From: Mixophyes australis
Lineage: Eukaryota; Chordata; Amphibia; Anura; Limnodynastidae
DNA length: 64,000 nucleotides
NCBI GenBank assembly: GCA_036250195.1
Contig: JAVHZZ010000005.1
Coordinates: forward strand, 73,760,505 to 73,824,504
Reading direction: 5' to 3'
Shown: one piece after another, positions 47,253 through 57,030 of the stretch
Position numbering within the stretch: position 1 is the first letter of the stretch
How the letters are laid out: the number at the start of each line of letters is the position of its first letter
The notes under the pieces: generated by a model
What the model was told of the DNA's origin: nothing
Seen by the model: only the letters and a program-made list of their open reading frames with translations
The model's database searches: none
Program-made: the position numbers and the translations under genes

Positions 47253-48784
47253 GTACCCCCCCTTTTAAAGGTGGGCACAGAACGCCTGGAACCGGGCTTG
47301 TCCGGATTTTTGGAGTAAAACTTCTTCAAAAGGGCAGGAGCATTAAGATCTTCAGCTTTGATCCAAGAGCGCTCCTCAGGACCAAAGCCCTTCCAATGAA
47401 CGAGGAAGTGGAGGACTCCTCGCGAAATTTTTGCGTCTAGTACCTCGGTAATCTCGAAATCCTCCTCCTGATGGACTTGAACTGGCTGGGGAGCTGAAGG
47501 AGGAGTTGAGAAACGGTTGATAATAAGAGGTTTGAGCAAGGATACATGGAAGGCATTAGAAATCCGAAGATTCTTAGGAAGAAGGAGTTTCACACATACT
47601 GGATTGATAACTTGAATGATCCTATATGGACCAATAAAACGAGGGGCGAATTTCATGGATGGAACCTTCAAACGAATATTTTTTGTGGATAACCAGACAC
47701 GATCTCCAATTTTTAGTGGTGGAATAGCCCGCCTCTTCTTATCAGCGAAAGATTTATATTTGATAGATGTCTTCTTTAAACAGGTTTTAACCTGAGACCA
47801 GATATTTTTAAAGGTCTGACAAGCAGTCTCCGCCGCAGGAACTTGGGTGGGCGGGAGGGCAGGAAATTCCGGAAAAGACGGATGGTGACCGTGAACCACT
47901 AGCACTTGACTTTTTGAAGATGACTCCTGAGATCCATCTTCAACGTCCGATGACGTCATGAACGCCCGATGAGGAGGAAGGCGTTCAGACTGAACTTTAT
48001 CACACAGATCCGTAGATGAAGGATCTTGTGGAGGAGGACCTGGTGGAATAGACGAATGCTGTCTTTTGAATGAAACCACTTGGGAGAGACAACGATGATG
48101 ACATTCAGTTCCCCAAGATGTAACTCGAGGAGTGCGCCAGTCAATCTGGGGAGAGTGACACTGAAGCCATGGAAGGCCTAAGACAATCGGACTTGTCGTA
48201 ACAGGAAGGATTAAAAACGATATTTCTTCATGATGCAGGGCACCAATCTGAAGTGTTACTGGAGACGTACTCTGGGTGATGAGACCGTTGATGAGACGTG
48301 ATCCATCTATAGCCGTCACAGTAATGGGTGTTTTTAAGGTAATCACTGGTAGAGACCATTGATTTACTAATGATTTGGAAATAAAATTTCCTGCTGCTCC
48401 GGAATCAATCAATGCCTGTGACTCAAAGGCTTTGGTAGCAAAGGAAATCGTAACATCAAAAGCGCAGGCTTTTAATTTCATGGAAGATGGAGAGGACTCC
48501 AGGAACCCTAACCTTATCTCCCCAGTATTGGTTAGAGCCCGGCATCTCCTGGGACAAGAATTGAGCATATGCGTAGAATCGGCACAATAGATACAAAGTC
48601 TATTCTTTATTCTTCGGTCCCTCTCCTCTAAAGTTAATTTGGAGCGACCTATCTCCATGGGTATCACCGGAGATGAAGCTGGGTGAAATTGAGGATTTGA
48701 GAGAAGAGGTGTTTTAACCGAAGTTGTTTTCTCAGGTTCTCTTTCACGAAACCTCAGGTCTACCCGATGGCAAAGAGAGATCAA
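47186..48784 (-). CDS. Fused gag C-term / protease / integrase C-term / chromodomain ORF (532 codons)
   Basis: Residues 64-77 form a CCHC knuckle (CIYCADSTHMLNSC), the nucleocapsid end of gag. Residues 126-135 (IDSGAAGNFI) are the aspartic protease active site, and VLGLPWL at 201-207 is its second conserved strand. A proline-rich stretch follows at 245-315. Then residues 358-387 (LKIGDRVWLS ... FIGPYRI) match the integrase C-terminal GPY/F module, and 443-490 is a chromodomain (LHFLVHWKGFGPEERSWI). RT, RNase H and the integrase zinc finger and core are absent, yet the frame is continuous across the deletion. The frame is open upstream to 48880, where one TAG separates it from the gag ORF in the same frame. 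The last ~22 codons run through the polypurine tract into the LTR. The chromodomain may direct integration; the fusion product itself is hypothetical. Confidence 0.85.
   Translation of the reverse strand: MISLCHRVDLRFREREPEKTTSVKTPLLSNPQFHPASSPVIPMEIGRSKLTLEERDRRIKNRLCIYCADSTHMLNSCPRRCRALTNTGEIRLGFLESSPSSMKLKACAFDVTISFATKAFESQALIDSGAAGNFISKSLVNQWSLPVITLKTPITVTAIDGSRLINGLITQSTSPVTLQIGALHHEEISFLILPVTTSPIVLGLPWLQCHSPQIDWRTPRVTSWGTECHHRCLSQVVSFKRQHSSIPPGPPPQDPSSTDLCDKVQSERLPPHRAFMTSSDVEDGSQESSSKSQVLVVHGHHPSFPEFPALPPTQVPAAETACQTFKNIWSQVKTCLKKTSIKYKSFADKKRRAIPPLKIGDRVWLSTKNIRLKVPSMKFAPRFIGPYRIIQVINPVCVKLLLPKNLRISNAFHVSLLKPLIINRFSTPPSAPQPVQVHQEEDFEITEVLDAKISRGVLHFLVHWKGFGPEERSWIKAEDLNAPALLKKFYSKNPDKPGSRRSVPTFKRGGTVTHRTVSASSRTFRNRGRPPS
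47253..47268 (-). promoter_or_regulatory. Polypurine tract for plus-strand priming
   Basis: On the minus strand AAAGGGGGGGTAC directly abuts the 3' LTR (TGTCACTCACC), the position and composition expected of an LTR-retrotransposon PPT. Confidence 0.8.
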
Positions 48785-48883
48785 ATCTTCTAAAGAGGAG
48801 GGTAGTTCTTGTGAAGTCAGTGCGTTTTTAATTTTATCGGAAAGCCCCTGCCAGAAGGCGGCAACTAGTGCTTCAGTGTTCCA

Positions 48884-49456
48884 CTAAAGTTCAGAGGCTA
48901 AGATCCTAAATCGAATGACGTACTGAGCCACAGTGCGAGATCCTTGGCGAAGACGGAGAATGCTGGATGCAGCGGAAATGACACGACCTGGTTCATCGAA
49001 TACACTTCGGAACGTGGAAATAAACTCGGCACTATCCTGTAACAATGGATCGTTTCTTTCCCACAGAGGGGAAGCCCATGCGAGAGCTTGTCCAGAAAAC
49101 AATGAAATAAGATAGGCCACTCTGGAACGATGGGTAGAAAAATTTTGAGGTTGGAGCTCAAAATGAACTGAGCATTGAGTAAGAAAACCCCTACAAGTTT
49201 TGGGGTCTCCATCGTATTTTGACGGAGTAGGCAGGTGAAGCGTGGAAGCTGTAAACACCTGGGATGGCACTGGGGAAACGGAGGAAGGCACAGGAGCATC
49301 AACAGTAGTTGTGGCATCTTGTACAGACGGTCTTTGGGAGGCTAACGCCTGGTAACACCGCAGTAAATGCCGTTGGCGAACTTCCTGTTGCTCAATACGA
49401 GTAACCAGATGCCGCAGCATTTCTTTGGCTGTAGGTTCCGTATCTGGGTCTGTCAT
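48884..49456 (-). CDS. gag N-terminal ORF (190 codons) ending at an in-frame TAG
   Basis: Starts MTDPDTEPTAKEMLRHL and has a coiled-coil-like IEQQEVRQRHLLRC segment, then a gypsy capsid block (LPTPSKYDGDPKTCRGFLTQ, RVAYLISLFSGQALAWASPL, FRSVFDEPGR) of the sushi/chromovirus gag type. The ATG lies 13 nt inside the LTR boundary. Translation ends at TAG 48883-48881; the next codons in the same frame continue the gag homology (WNTEALVAAFWQGLSDKI). A single point change or a programmed readthrough site would explain this; I favour a mutation in this copy. Confidence 0.85.
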   Translation of the reverse strand: MTDPDTEPTAKEMLRHLVTRIEQQEVRQRHLLRCYQALASQRPSVQDATTTVDAPVPSSVSPVPSQVFTASTLHLPTPSKYDGDPKTCRGFLTQCSVHFELQPQNFSTHRSRVAYLISLFSGQALAWASPLWERNDPLLQDSAEFISTFRSVFDEPGRVISAASSILRLRQGSRTVAQYVIRFRILASEL

Positions 49457-49469
49457 GGCCTGATCTTAC

Positions 49470-51582
49470 TGTCACGGGCACTAGGAGTCTTTACCCAGGG
49501 ATCACCAGATGGTAGGCTTACCAGAGCAATGTAGATGGTAATAGCGTACTCTGGTAGCTGGGTGATCACGGAACATGAAATGATGGCCGATGAGATGCTC
49601 AGGAAAGTCTATGACTAGCAACACTGGTAATAATGAGGTAATAGTACACAAGGAACTGTATGGACAAGGCACGTGAAGGTAGTCAGTGGTCTGCGATAGC
49701 AAGTTGTACCACTGCTATAGTGAGGAGGAATGTCCAACAGAAACAAGGAGGTGATGAGAGTCAGCGGTCTGCGGGTAGCAAGTTGTACCGCTGTCTGAGT
49801 GAAGGAATGGAATCCAAGTGGAGGTATCCGGGTAGTCAGTGGTCTGCGGTAGCAAGTTGTACCACTGCTATGTGAGAGGATAATGGAACAGGTGATACCG
49901 GAAACAGGGATCAGTGGTCTGACATCAGCAAGTTGTACCACTGAATATATATGTGAGGAGGTGCACAAGGGAGGACTGCAACACAGGATATACACAGGCA
50001 CCTTATACACGATCCACAGTAATATGCACAATATAGATATATATATATATAAATGACTGAGCAGGTCTGCAATCTAGAAAGTCTCTTGAAGTAGTCCAGC
50101 ACAATGATAACACAGTCAATGATAGCAATAGACTCAGCGGATAGCAGACTCCAGAGAGAACCAAACACAGTCCAGCAAGATATGCAATACACAGCACAGT
50201 CAATGAGAAGTATGCATACCGTGGTTCAGCAGTAGCAGTCAGATGGGAATGCAGCGGTACCTGAGCGGCTGGAGGCCGACTGGATAGGAAGTCCCTGGAT
50301 AGGTGAGGCAGCGGTCTAGCAGGTGCAGAGCACAGGTGAGTAGACCAACAGGGACACGAATCCACAGGAGTCAGCAACACGTGGAACTGGACTCAGAAGG
50401 GACCCAGGAGAATGGAGATGATCCAGCAGAGAGTAGTAGAAGAGATACAACTCCAATGCTGTCAGGAGGGTAGAGACCAGTGGAACACGTGAAGGCGTGG
50501 AGAGCGGATCAGCAGGAGATGGACGATAGCGCTGACCACAGCAGCAGGACTCAGCGGCACACGGAGGTAACCAGTAGCAACCACAGGAACCAACAGCGAT
50601 GGGACACAGGAGTGCAGCGCAGGCCAGGAGCTGTTGATCACGAAGTGTAGCAGATAGTAATGCAAGCGGCAGTCTCGAGGAAGATACAACAGAGATGAGG
50701 TAAGTCTGCAGTGCACAGGGCAGCGGATAGGAATCAGCTGGCAGTCACGATGATGAACACAGGCGAGTTGCAAGCAGGAGACTGTAGTGCACGGAGGCAG
50801 TGGATAGTAATCAGCTGGCAGTCACGATGATGAACACAGGCGAGTTACCAGCAGGAGACTGTAGTGCACGGAGGCAGCGGATAGGAATCAGCTGGCAGTC
50901 ACGATGATGAACACAGGCGAGTTGCAAGCAGGAGACTGTAGTGCACGGAGGCAGCGGATAGGAATCAGCAAACAGACTTGATGAGAAGCAGGTGAGTGAA
51001 GTAAAAGCTGGAGTGCACGGAGGCAGCGGATAGCAATGAGCAAACAGTCACATTGAAATAAAATAACGTTGAAGTGGTTTAGAAGACTGTAGTGCACGGA
51101 GGCAGCGGATAGGAATCAGCAAACAGTCACGATGATACAGTTGATGGTAGAAGTGGTATGGGAACCACAGTAGTAGAAGTGGTTTAGAAGACTGTAGTGC
51201 ACGGAGGCAGCGGATAGGAATCAGCAAACAGACACGATGATACAGTTGATGGTAGAAGTGGTATGGGAACCACAGTAATAGAAGTGGTTTGGAAACCACA
51301 GGGATAGAAGTGGTTTGGAAACCACAGGAATCAGCAGCGCTGAATACACGAGGAATACAGGAACACCTTCAGAGACTCATGGGGAATGAGACTCCAAGAT
51401 CAGGCCCCGTGGTGTTGACCACAGGTGCTTAATATAGGGAGTGTTGCCTGATCTGCCAATTGAGTTAAAGGGGTATACACTGAAGTATAGAAAAGGGCTG
51501 CGCATGCGCAGACCCTCAGGATGGTGGACGGCCACGGTTCCTAAATGTCCGGGAAGAGGCACTCACGGTCCGGTGAGTGACA
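49470..51582 (-). repeat. 5' LTR of the 45140-51582 element (2,113 bp)
   Basis: Offset by exactly 4,330 bp from the other LTR. By eye it differs at three positions: 49644 (g versus a at 45314), 50139 (g versus a at 45809) and 50368 (g versus a at 46038). All three are A/G transitions. Sequence identity implies a recent insertion. It ends at the CAAGG duplication. Confidence 0.95.
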
Positions 51583-51587
51583 CAAGG

Positions 51588-51785
51588 TCTCTAGTATTGT
51601 GTTGATTTGCAGTCTGCATAATCTGACATTACACCATCCCTATGGTTATTGCAACAGACAGCGAAGACACAGGAGGCCAAAAAATATCGGGCAAAATGCG
51701 AGCAACAGAAGGGGAAAGATAGACTAGGCAGGCTCTGATTGATAAGTACTTCTCATGTAAGTGTGTAACTTGGGAGTCTGTAACG
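51588..51785 (+). pseudogene. PIF/Harbinger transposase fragment, right part
   Basis: Continues the frame interrupted at 45139: SIVLICSLHNLTLHH, then an acidic stretch (DSEDTGG) and the C-terminal TRQALIDKYFS. A TAG stop lies shortly before this last motif. With the left part it forms one transposase 3' exon. Confidence 0.7.
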
Positions 51786-52201
51786 ACTCACACTTCATCC
51801 AAACAAGTATGTTACCAAATGGTAGGAGATGTAAAACTCCATCCGGTAACTCAGCAGTGATAAATAATAACAGCTTAACAAACCTTTAGGCTAAAACACC
51901 AAATGCAAAATAGTTAATCCCCTCAAATGCTGTTGGAATAAGAAATTATAATTATAATTTCCTTCTACTTCTGGGTTGTGGCGTTTTTAACATTTTATCC
52001 ACATCTGCTCAGATGTTTGTTCAGCAGCCGACAGAGAGTATTAGTCCATCACACTTTGACACCACAGTAGTAATAGTACTGCTTTTTGTCCAAATGGCTG
52101 CAGCAGCTCCAGAGTGTCAATCCGATCACTATAGATCCGTCTGACTCATTTCGTTCGACTCAAACTTTTTCAAAGACAACAGCTAAGGTCAATTCTTTCT
52201 T
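51786..52201. other. No recognised feature
   Basis: Probably the 3' flank of the Harbinger copy; no terminal repeat identified. Confidence 0.35.
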
Positions 52202-52206
52202 CCTTT

Positions 52207-53155
52207 TGTCACGTTAATGACTTTGGGTAGGTGCCACTGACTGATATTGGCACAACTAAACGGGGAGGTGTGGAGTCTAACGCATCCCCAGTATTCACCA
52301 GAGACCCCCGTAAGGAGGTAGGGGCTTGGCTGCGTAAGGTGTGCAGGTTGCGGTTCTCCAAGTTAGTTATCAGTACAGCAGGAGAGAACAGGAATGGTCG
52401 TACAGTCCGGGTCAGATGCTTAACGATAGTGCAGTACACAAGCGTGATCCAAAGGAAAGGTCAGAAGCAAGCCAGAGGTCAGAACTCAGATATCAACACA
52501 GCCAAATCGCAGGACAAGAGAGTGGTCAGGAACAAGCCAGGAATCAGGAACCAATGAAGCAAATAACAGGAGCAAGGGAACAGGATGCAGGACGCTGGAG
52601 CTGGTGAAACCAATTCTCTGGCACAGACTATAGGAAGCAGGTGCCTTAAATACTTTAATGTGGGCCCTGAGAGGTGAGTGTGATATTGGCGGTCAGATGC
52701 ACCATCTGGGGAAAGAAGCGTCCCGTTGCCTAGCAACGGGAGGCGAATCTACTGCATATGTGCACGCAGCGTAGCCAGAAATATGTCGGCAGGGGCGCAC
52801 AGAGGATTTTTCAGGGGTGGTTTCCTCCACCCCCGAAAAAAGCAAAAACGCTAGAGTGCTGCCGCAGCTCCGTTTCGGCTGCACTGTACTATACAGCAGC
52901 CGCGGCGCTGTCAAAGAAGCATCCGCGGCGGTGCTGTATACAATACATACAGCACCGCCGCGAAGGCTTCTTAGACAGCGCCGCGGCTGCTGTATAGTAC
53001 AGTGCCGATATGTAGGGCACTTTTTTAGCGGGGAGGGGGGGTTCTGGAGACCCAGAAACCCCCCCTGCGTGCGCCACTTGTCGGGACGCTGCTCAGCAAA
53101 GGAGACAGGCGTTCATCCCCGGCACGAAGGGACAGTGCGGGGACGGCGACTGACA
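52207..53155. mobile_element. Solo LTR with TSD CCTTT, split by a MITE
   Basis: TGTCACGTTAATG...GCGACTGACA with identical 5-bp duplications CCTTT (52202-52206, 53156-53160). Net LTR length without the 289-bp MITE is ~650 bp. A block at 52268-52315 (GTGGAGTCTAACG, GTATTCACCAGAGACCCCC) is shared with the 13665 LTR. No internal gag-pol, so it is the product of LTR-LTR recombination. Confidence 0.88.
52790..53078. mobile_element. 289-bp palindromic MITE inside the solo LTR
   Basis: Ends CAGGGGCGCAC and GTGCGCCACT, with TGTCGG on both sides (52784-52789, 53079-53084). The core 52880-53007 is an imperfect inverted repeat: CACTGTACTATACAGCAGCC and CGCGGCGCTGTC, mirrored on the other side. Confidence 0.78.
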
Positions 53156-53384
53156 CCTTTAAATAGGGAATATCCGTTCCACCCTATTTAACTAGTTTAA
53201 TTAAATTGTATTCAGCATATGTTTAATGAATTATTTCTTCCTTACAAAGCAGAGCGATCTTTATGTAAATATAAGTAATATATTCTGTCATTCTCATTCT
53301 GTCATCCACAGCACTTGATACAGGATCTAGAATGTAATAGTATAATATAAAACCATTAAAAGATATAAAAATATTAAAAAATTT

Positions 53385-53891
53385 TTGGAGTGGGCTGTTG
53401 TGTCGCAGTTTACAAAAAATCAAAAACAAGTAGAGCGGATCTTTGCAAAATATTGGGATCTATTGAGAAAGGATACTGTGATAGGAGATATGATTCCAAA
53501 AAGTCCAGTTTTTATTTATAGAAAGGCTCCAAATATAAAGGATACTATAGTACGAAGTAGTCTGCCAGAAGATACAAGGAGGTCAATAAGAACAATAGGG
53601 TTTCATAGGTGCGGCATGTGTATGGCCTGTAGAGTTTGGAAGTCAGCCAAGAATAAGAATACCCAATTGGAAATCAATGGTTACAAGTTTGCAATTGATC
53701 AATTTGTGAAGTGCAATAGTATGAATGTTATTTATATTATACCATGCACATGTGGTAAAATCTATGTGGGAAGGACCACACGTCCCTTAAAGATTAGATT
53801 AAAGAAGCATATTTACAAAATAAGGAAGGGGTTGGAAACTCATTCCTTATCCAACCTATTAATCTATCGCTTTCAAATAAGCATTACATAG
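53385..53891 (+). CDS. Penelope-like element GIY-YIG endonuclease ORF (168 codons, 3' broken)
   Basis: Intact stretch of the C-terminal part of a Penelope-like retroelement protein. Residues 38-60 (PKSPVFIYRKAPNIKDTIVR) are the linker after RT. CGMCMAC at 76-82 is the CxxC-type knuckle. VIYIIPCTCG at 115-124 and IYVGRTTRPLKIRLKKH at 126-142 form the GIY-YIG-type nuclease with its Arg and His. The enzyme nicks target DNA for target-primed reverse transcription. After residue ~155 the frame is lost, with a continuation SNKHYIGD in another frame. The extreme C-terminus (IPARAKMRWIYNLKAL) reappears at 55150-55200 after ~1.2 kb of inserted sequence. The RT domain is missing upstream. Confidence 0.78.
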   Translation: MEWAVVSQFTKNQKQVERIFAKYWDLLRKDTVIGDMIPKSPVFIYRKAPNIKDTIVRSSLPEDTRRSIRTIGFHRCGMCMACRVWKSAKNKNTQLEINGYKFAIDQFVKCNSMNVIYIIPCTCGKIYVGRTTRPLKIRLKKHIYKIRKGLETHSLSNLLIYRFQISIT

Positions 53892-53899
53892 GCGATTGT

Positions 53900-55100
53900 A
53901 TTGTGTTTCTAACGCACAAAGTGATTTATTTTTATCAGATGTAAATAGTTAACAGTTCAATACATTATAATATTATGATACAGTACAGTACAGCCAATAC
54001 CAAAAGATACATACATACTGCTGCACTACGCTGCGATTCGCACTGCGCTCCCACGGGTATCGGTGGACAGTAATTCACCTTTGAATACTGTGGTCAGAGT
54101 AGACTGAAAACTGGGAGCGCAGCTATGAATATATATACATTCAGGGCCTGAGTCATTAAGGAGAGTAAAGCATAAAAAAGGAGTAACATTTGCACCTGGG
54201 CAAAACCATGTTGTATTGGAGGGGGAGGTAAATTTAAAATGTGAGGCAGATTTATAGTTTGGGTAGGGCATGTCCTAGATCAACTTTATATTTCAATGTA
54301 ATAATAAAGCTAGCAAGTATTTGTGTGCTAGATGAAAAAACAGCCAGTATTTAACTTATGTACAAAATAATAAACTGATTTGCACCCCTTACATTGTAAC
54401 ATGGTTTGTCCCAGGGAACATTTACTCCTTTGCTTGCCTTAATGACTCAGGCCCTCAGTGTTACAGAGAGAACAATGTAGCTGACGTGGCTTGCTTCTAT
54501 AGGTCCAGACTTCGGGTGGGTCCAGGGTAAACAGGTCATAGGCTAGTTCAAACTAAAGAATCCAAAGGTGGGGGTCATCTCTCCAGGGGATGTGCTTCTT
54601 TCTTCCCACCTGACTCTCCAGTTACAATTAGTCTATTAGCATTTTATGGTCAGCATCATATTAAAGGTTTATTTCCTAACATCAATAACTAGAGTGTGCA
54701 ATGTGCGATCTCTTCGCCAAATGCACCGGACAGCTGCTGATGTAAAGGGGATTAATATGATATCAGACATGACACATTTCCTTTAACCTGAACCTTAAAT
54801 AACACTGAGGTGTACATATAATCATAGTATATAAACTAATATTAAACTAAATACTATCTGCTCATAAATTACTGTGTAACGAAACCAATATGAATATGAA
54901 TTACATAAATAATTAAATGTTGTAATGTGAGTGTGTACGTGCGTATTTTACCGTGCGATCGCAATATGCCACGTGTAGCGTGGCATACTGAGTGCAATCA
55001 ACCAATAAAACAATATTAACCAATATAATTTCGTTCACCCAATTATACGACTTCGACAAACCATTTTAAGATGGTACATTCCTGTAAAGCATAGCAAATC
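53900..55100. other. Insertion interrupting the Penelope-like gene
   Basis: About 1.2 kb between the nuclease ORF and its C-terminus. It contains a short inverted repeat (ACTGCGCTCC at 54041, GGGAGCGCAG at 54112), the MITE at 54144-54454, and 54460-55060 of LTR-like but unassigned sequence. Confidence 0.4.
54144..54454. repeat. 311-bp MITE, TSD TCA
   Basis: Termini GGGCCTGAGTCATTAAGG and CCTTAATGACTCAGGCCC are perfect 18-bp TIRs, flanked by TCA (54141-54143, 54455-54457). A 3-bp TSD suggests PIF/Harbinger. Best copy of the family also at 4631, 11520 and 37438. Confidence 0.88.
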
Positions 55101-55109
55101 GATCATTTT

Positions 55110-55260
55110 TGGGGGATACAAATGGTTGAGGAATCTTGGAGGAATAGAGATATAGCCAGCATCCCGGCCAGGGCTAAGATGAGATGGATATATAATTTAA
55201 AGGCATTAACCCAGAAGGATTAAATGCAGAGTTTGAGATTAAATGGTTTTTATAGTATCG
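55110..55260 (+). pseudogene. C-terminus of the Penelope-like endonuclease
   Basis: Frames give FWGIQMVEESWRNRDIASIP and MRWIYNLKALTQKD, the conserved tail after the GIY-YIG domain, with a TAA ending one frame. It belongs with 53385-53891. Confidence 0.6.
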
Positions 55261-55431
55261 TATAAAAAAGTCTTTGTTTAAGAATTGTCTGATAGAGGAA
55301 CAATTTGATATTATTATATTATCAGTAAGACATATGGTACGAATGACACTGTGTACTATGAGAAGTGAACAAAAATAACTTCTGAATGTGTACAACCTTT
55401 TCCTAGTATTGGTAGCTTTGATCCTGATATA

Positions 55432-56880
55432 TTGAATACAGTTAAAGATCACATTTGTATGTTAAGTGCAAGGAAATTACGAGTTAAACGTATCATGTGT
55501 CTAAATTTGTGGGAGCATGAAGACAAAGTTTGGTGTGAAAAATTAGTGCAGGCACAGAAAGATAAAGAAAGTTGTTCCAAACCTGAGCATGCAACCGTGC
55601 TACCTCCACCTAGTGTGGATATTAACAAATGTATAGCCAGGGAAAATAGTGAACCCTGTACATTATATCCTGTTTTGGAAAAAAGCAAATGAGTTAGTGA
55701 AGGGGATGAGGGTGAGCCTACTTTAAACTCTACAGTAGCTCATACATTACGGTTTTTTGCTATAGAATAAAATTCTCTCACATACTAGTAAGCACAGAAG
55801 CATCCTTTGTGCAGAGAAAATAATTCCAGCTATTGACCCTGGATGTAGTGATATTATAGAAATACACCCAGTAAGAACAATATCTGTTCCCAATGGTAAG
55901 GCAGATAAGGATGGAATGATTCAAGTCAGGAATGTACAATTACTTTTTCTAGTGTTTTTCTCATCCTTATTTTTTCCAGGACAATCTATTTTTGCACTGG
56001 TGATCAAATGATAGACACTGGTTCCGGTGATGATACTGATGTTGTAGAGATGAAAGAGAATATATTAGCACAATCAGTTCAATCTAACACTTTATTCAAT
56101 TCAGGGGTAAGAAATAGGTCTGCTAATCTTGGAGTTTGGAGACAGTGGGAGGGGCTATTGTCTGAAGAATTTTGTATTTTGTATTTGTAAATACTGTGAC
56201 CCCATAATCGAAGAGAAGTGCATCCAACGATGTCAGTCTAATAATAATTTTAACCTGCGGGGACATCCATTCCATGATTAACATTCATTATCATTCAGTG
56301 GTGGGTAAGGTCGTAAACAAAACTGAATGCTGTGTGTGCTCTCACAAGACTCAGGGACAAAATATTGAAGGACTAGTACCCTTTACACTAAATATCTCTG
56401 AGGTTCTTGAATTATGGAGGGGGGAGGGTAGACCAATAGGAGGGAGGTATAATATTACAAGATCCCCTAGTCCCCTAGGTTGACACTTTGCCAATACTCG
56501 GTAGACAGGTCTCTGTTGTGACTGAATTTTACGCATACAAGAAACTTGAGTATTGGGAAGCAGAATGGAGTATTTAGACAATGGCCCATTCCACAAGTGT
56601 TGGTGAAAGACCCATTGAAAACATTAAAGTACACGTAATCAAAAAGGCTGAGGGGTATCATAAATGAGGCTATGTTAATAGACATTAGAAAGTATTGATT
56701 GAAAAAGTTCCTCTGGGTTACTGTTTAAACGTTATCCAAGCTGAAACTTGTCTTAAACAAATGGAAATGCTAGACAAGGGTAACTTTACCAAGACTTGGT
56801 GCAACATTATAATGGATCATTTTGTACCTTATATCCTTCTAGATGATGTATGTTACATTTGTGGATGAAGGTTAAAAAGT
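55432..56880 (+). pseudogene. Retrovirus-like gag/env-like remnant
   Basis: Degenerate plus-strand frames. 55432-55692 is an 86-codon open stretch with a charged LWEHEDKVWCEKLVQAQKD segment of unknown family. 56274-56483 contains CCVCSHKTQGQN, and 56690-56875 a cysteine-bearing stretch ending DDVCYICG. These spaced Cys pairs resemble surface-glycoprotein segments of vertebrate endogenous retroviruses, but no protease, RT or LTR is visible and many stops intervene. It could be something else; treat as tentative. Confidence 0.33.
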
Positions 56881-57030
56881 TATTAGTATGAGAGATTTTC
56901 CAAGGAGTGTCTATATCCAAGGAGTGTTCCAATCGGTGTCTATATGGATCTCGAATTCCATACAGTAATCTAAAGGTTTAATTATATATTGCTTACTATC
57001 TTCTATCATCAGTAAACTTTATATATCTAT

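Larger units (their letters stand above)
45140..51582 (-). mobile_element. Non-autonomous chromodomain Ty3/gypsy element, full length with both LTRs
   Basis: A 6,443-bp unit with identical 5-bp TSDs CAAGG (45135-45139, 51583-51587) and two LTRs of equal length. Transcription runs on the minus strand: 5' LTR 51582-49470, gag start ATG at 49456 only 13 nt after the LTR, and a polypurine tract next to the 3' LTR. The internal region is only 2,217 bp. It encodes gag, protease, then directly the integrase C-terminal GPY/F module and chromodomain; RT, RNase H and the integrase core are missing. It is a recent insertion to judge by LTR identity, and must have been copied by enzymes from another element. 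Confidence 0.92.

Noticed and set aside
45172..51562. Paired 60-138-codon ORFs repeated 4,330 bp apart
   Set aside because: They lie in the two LTR copies and reflect LTR identity, not a duplicated gene family.
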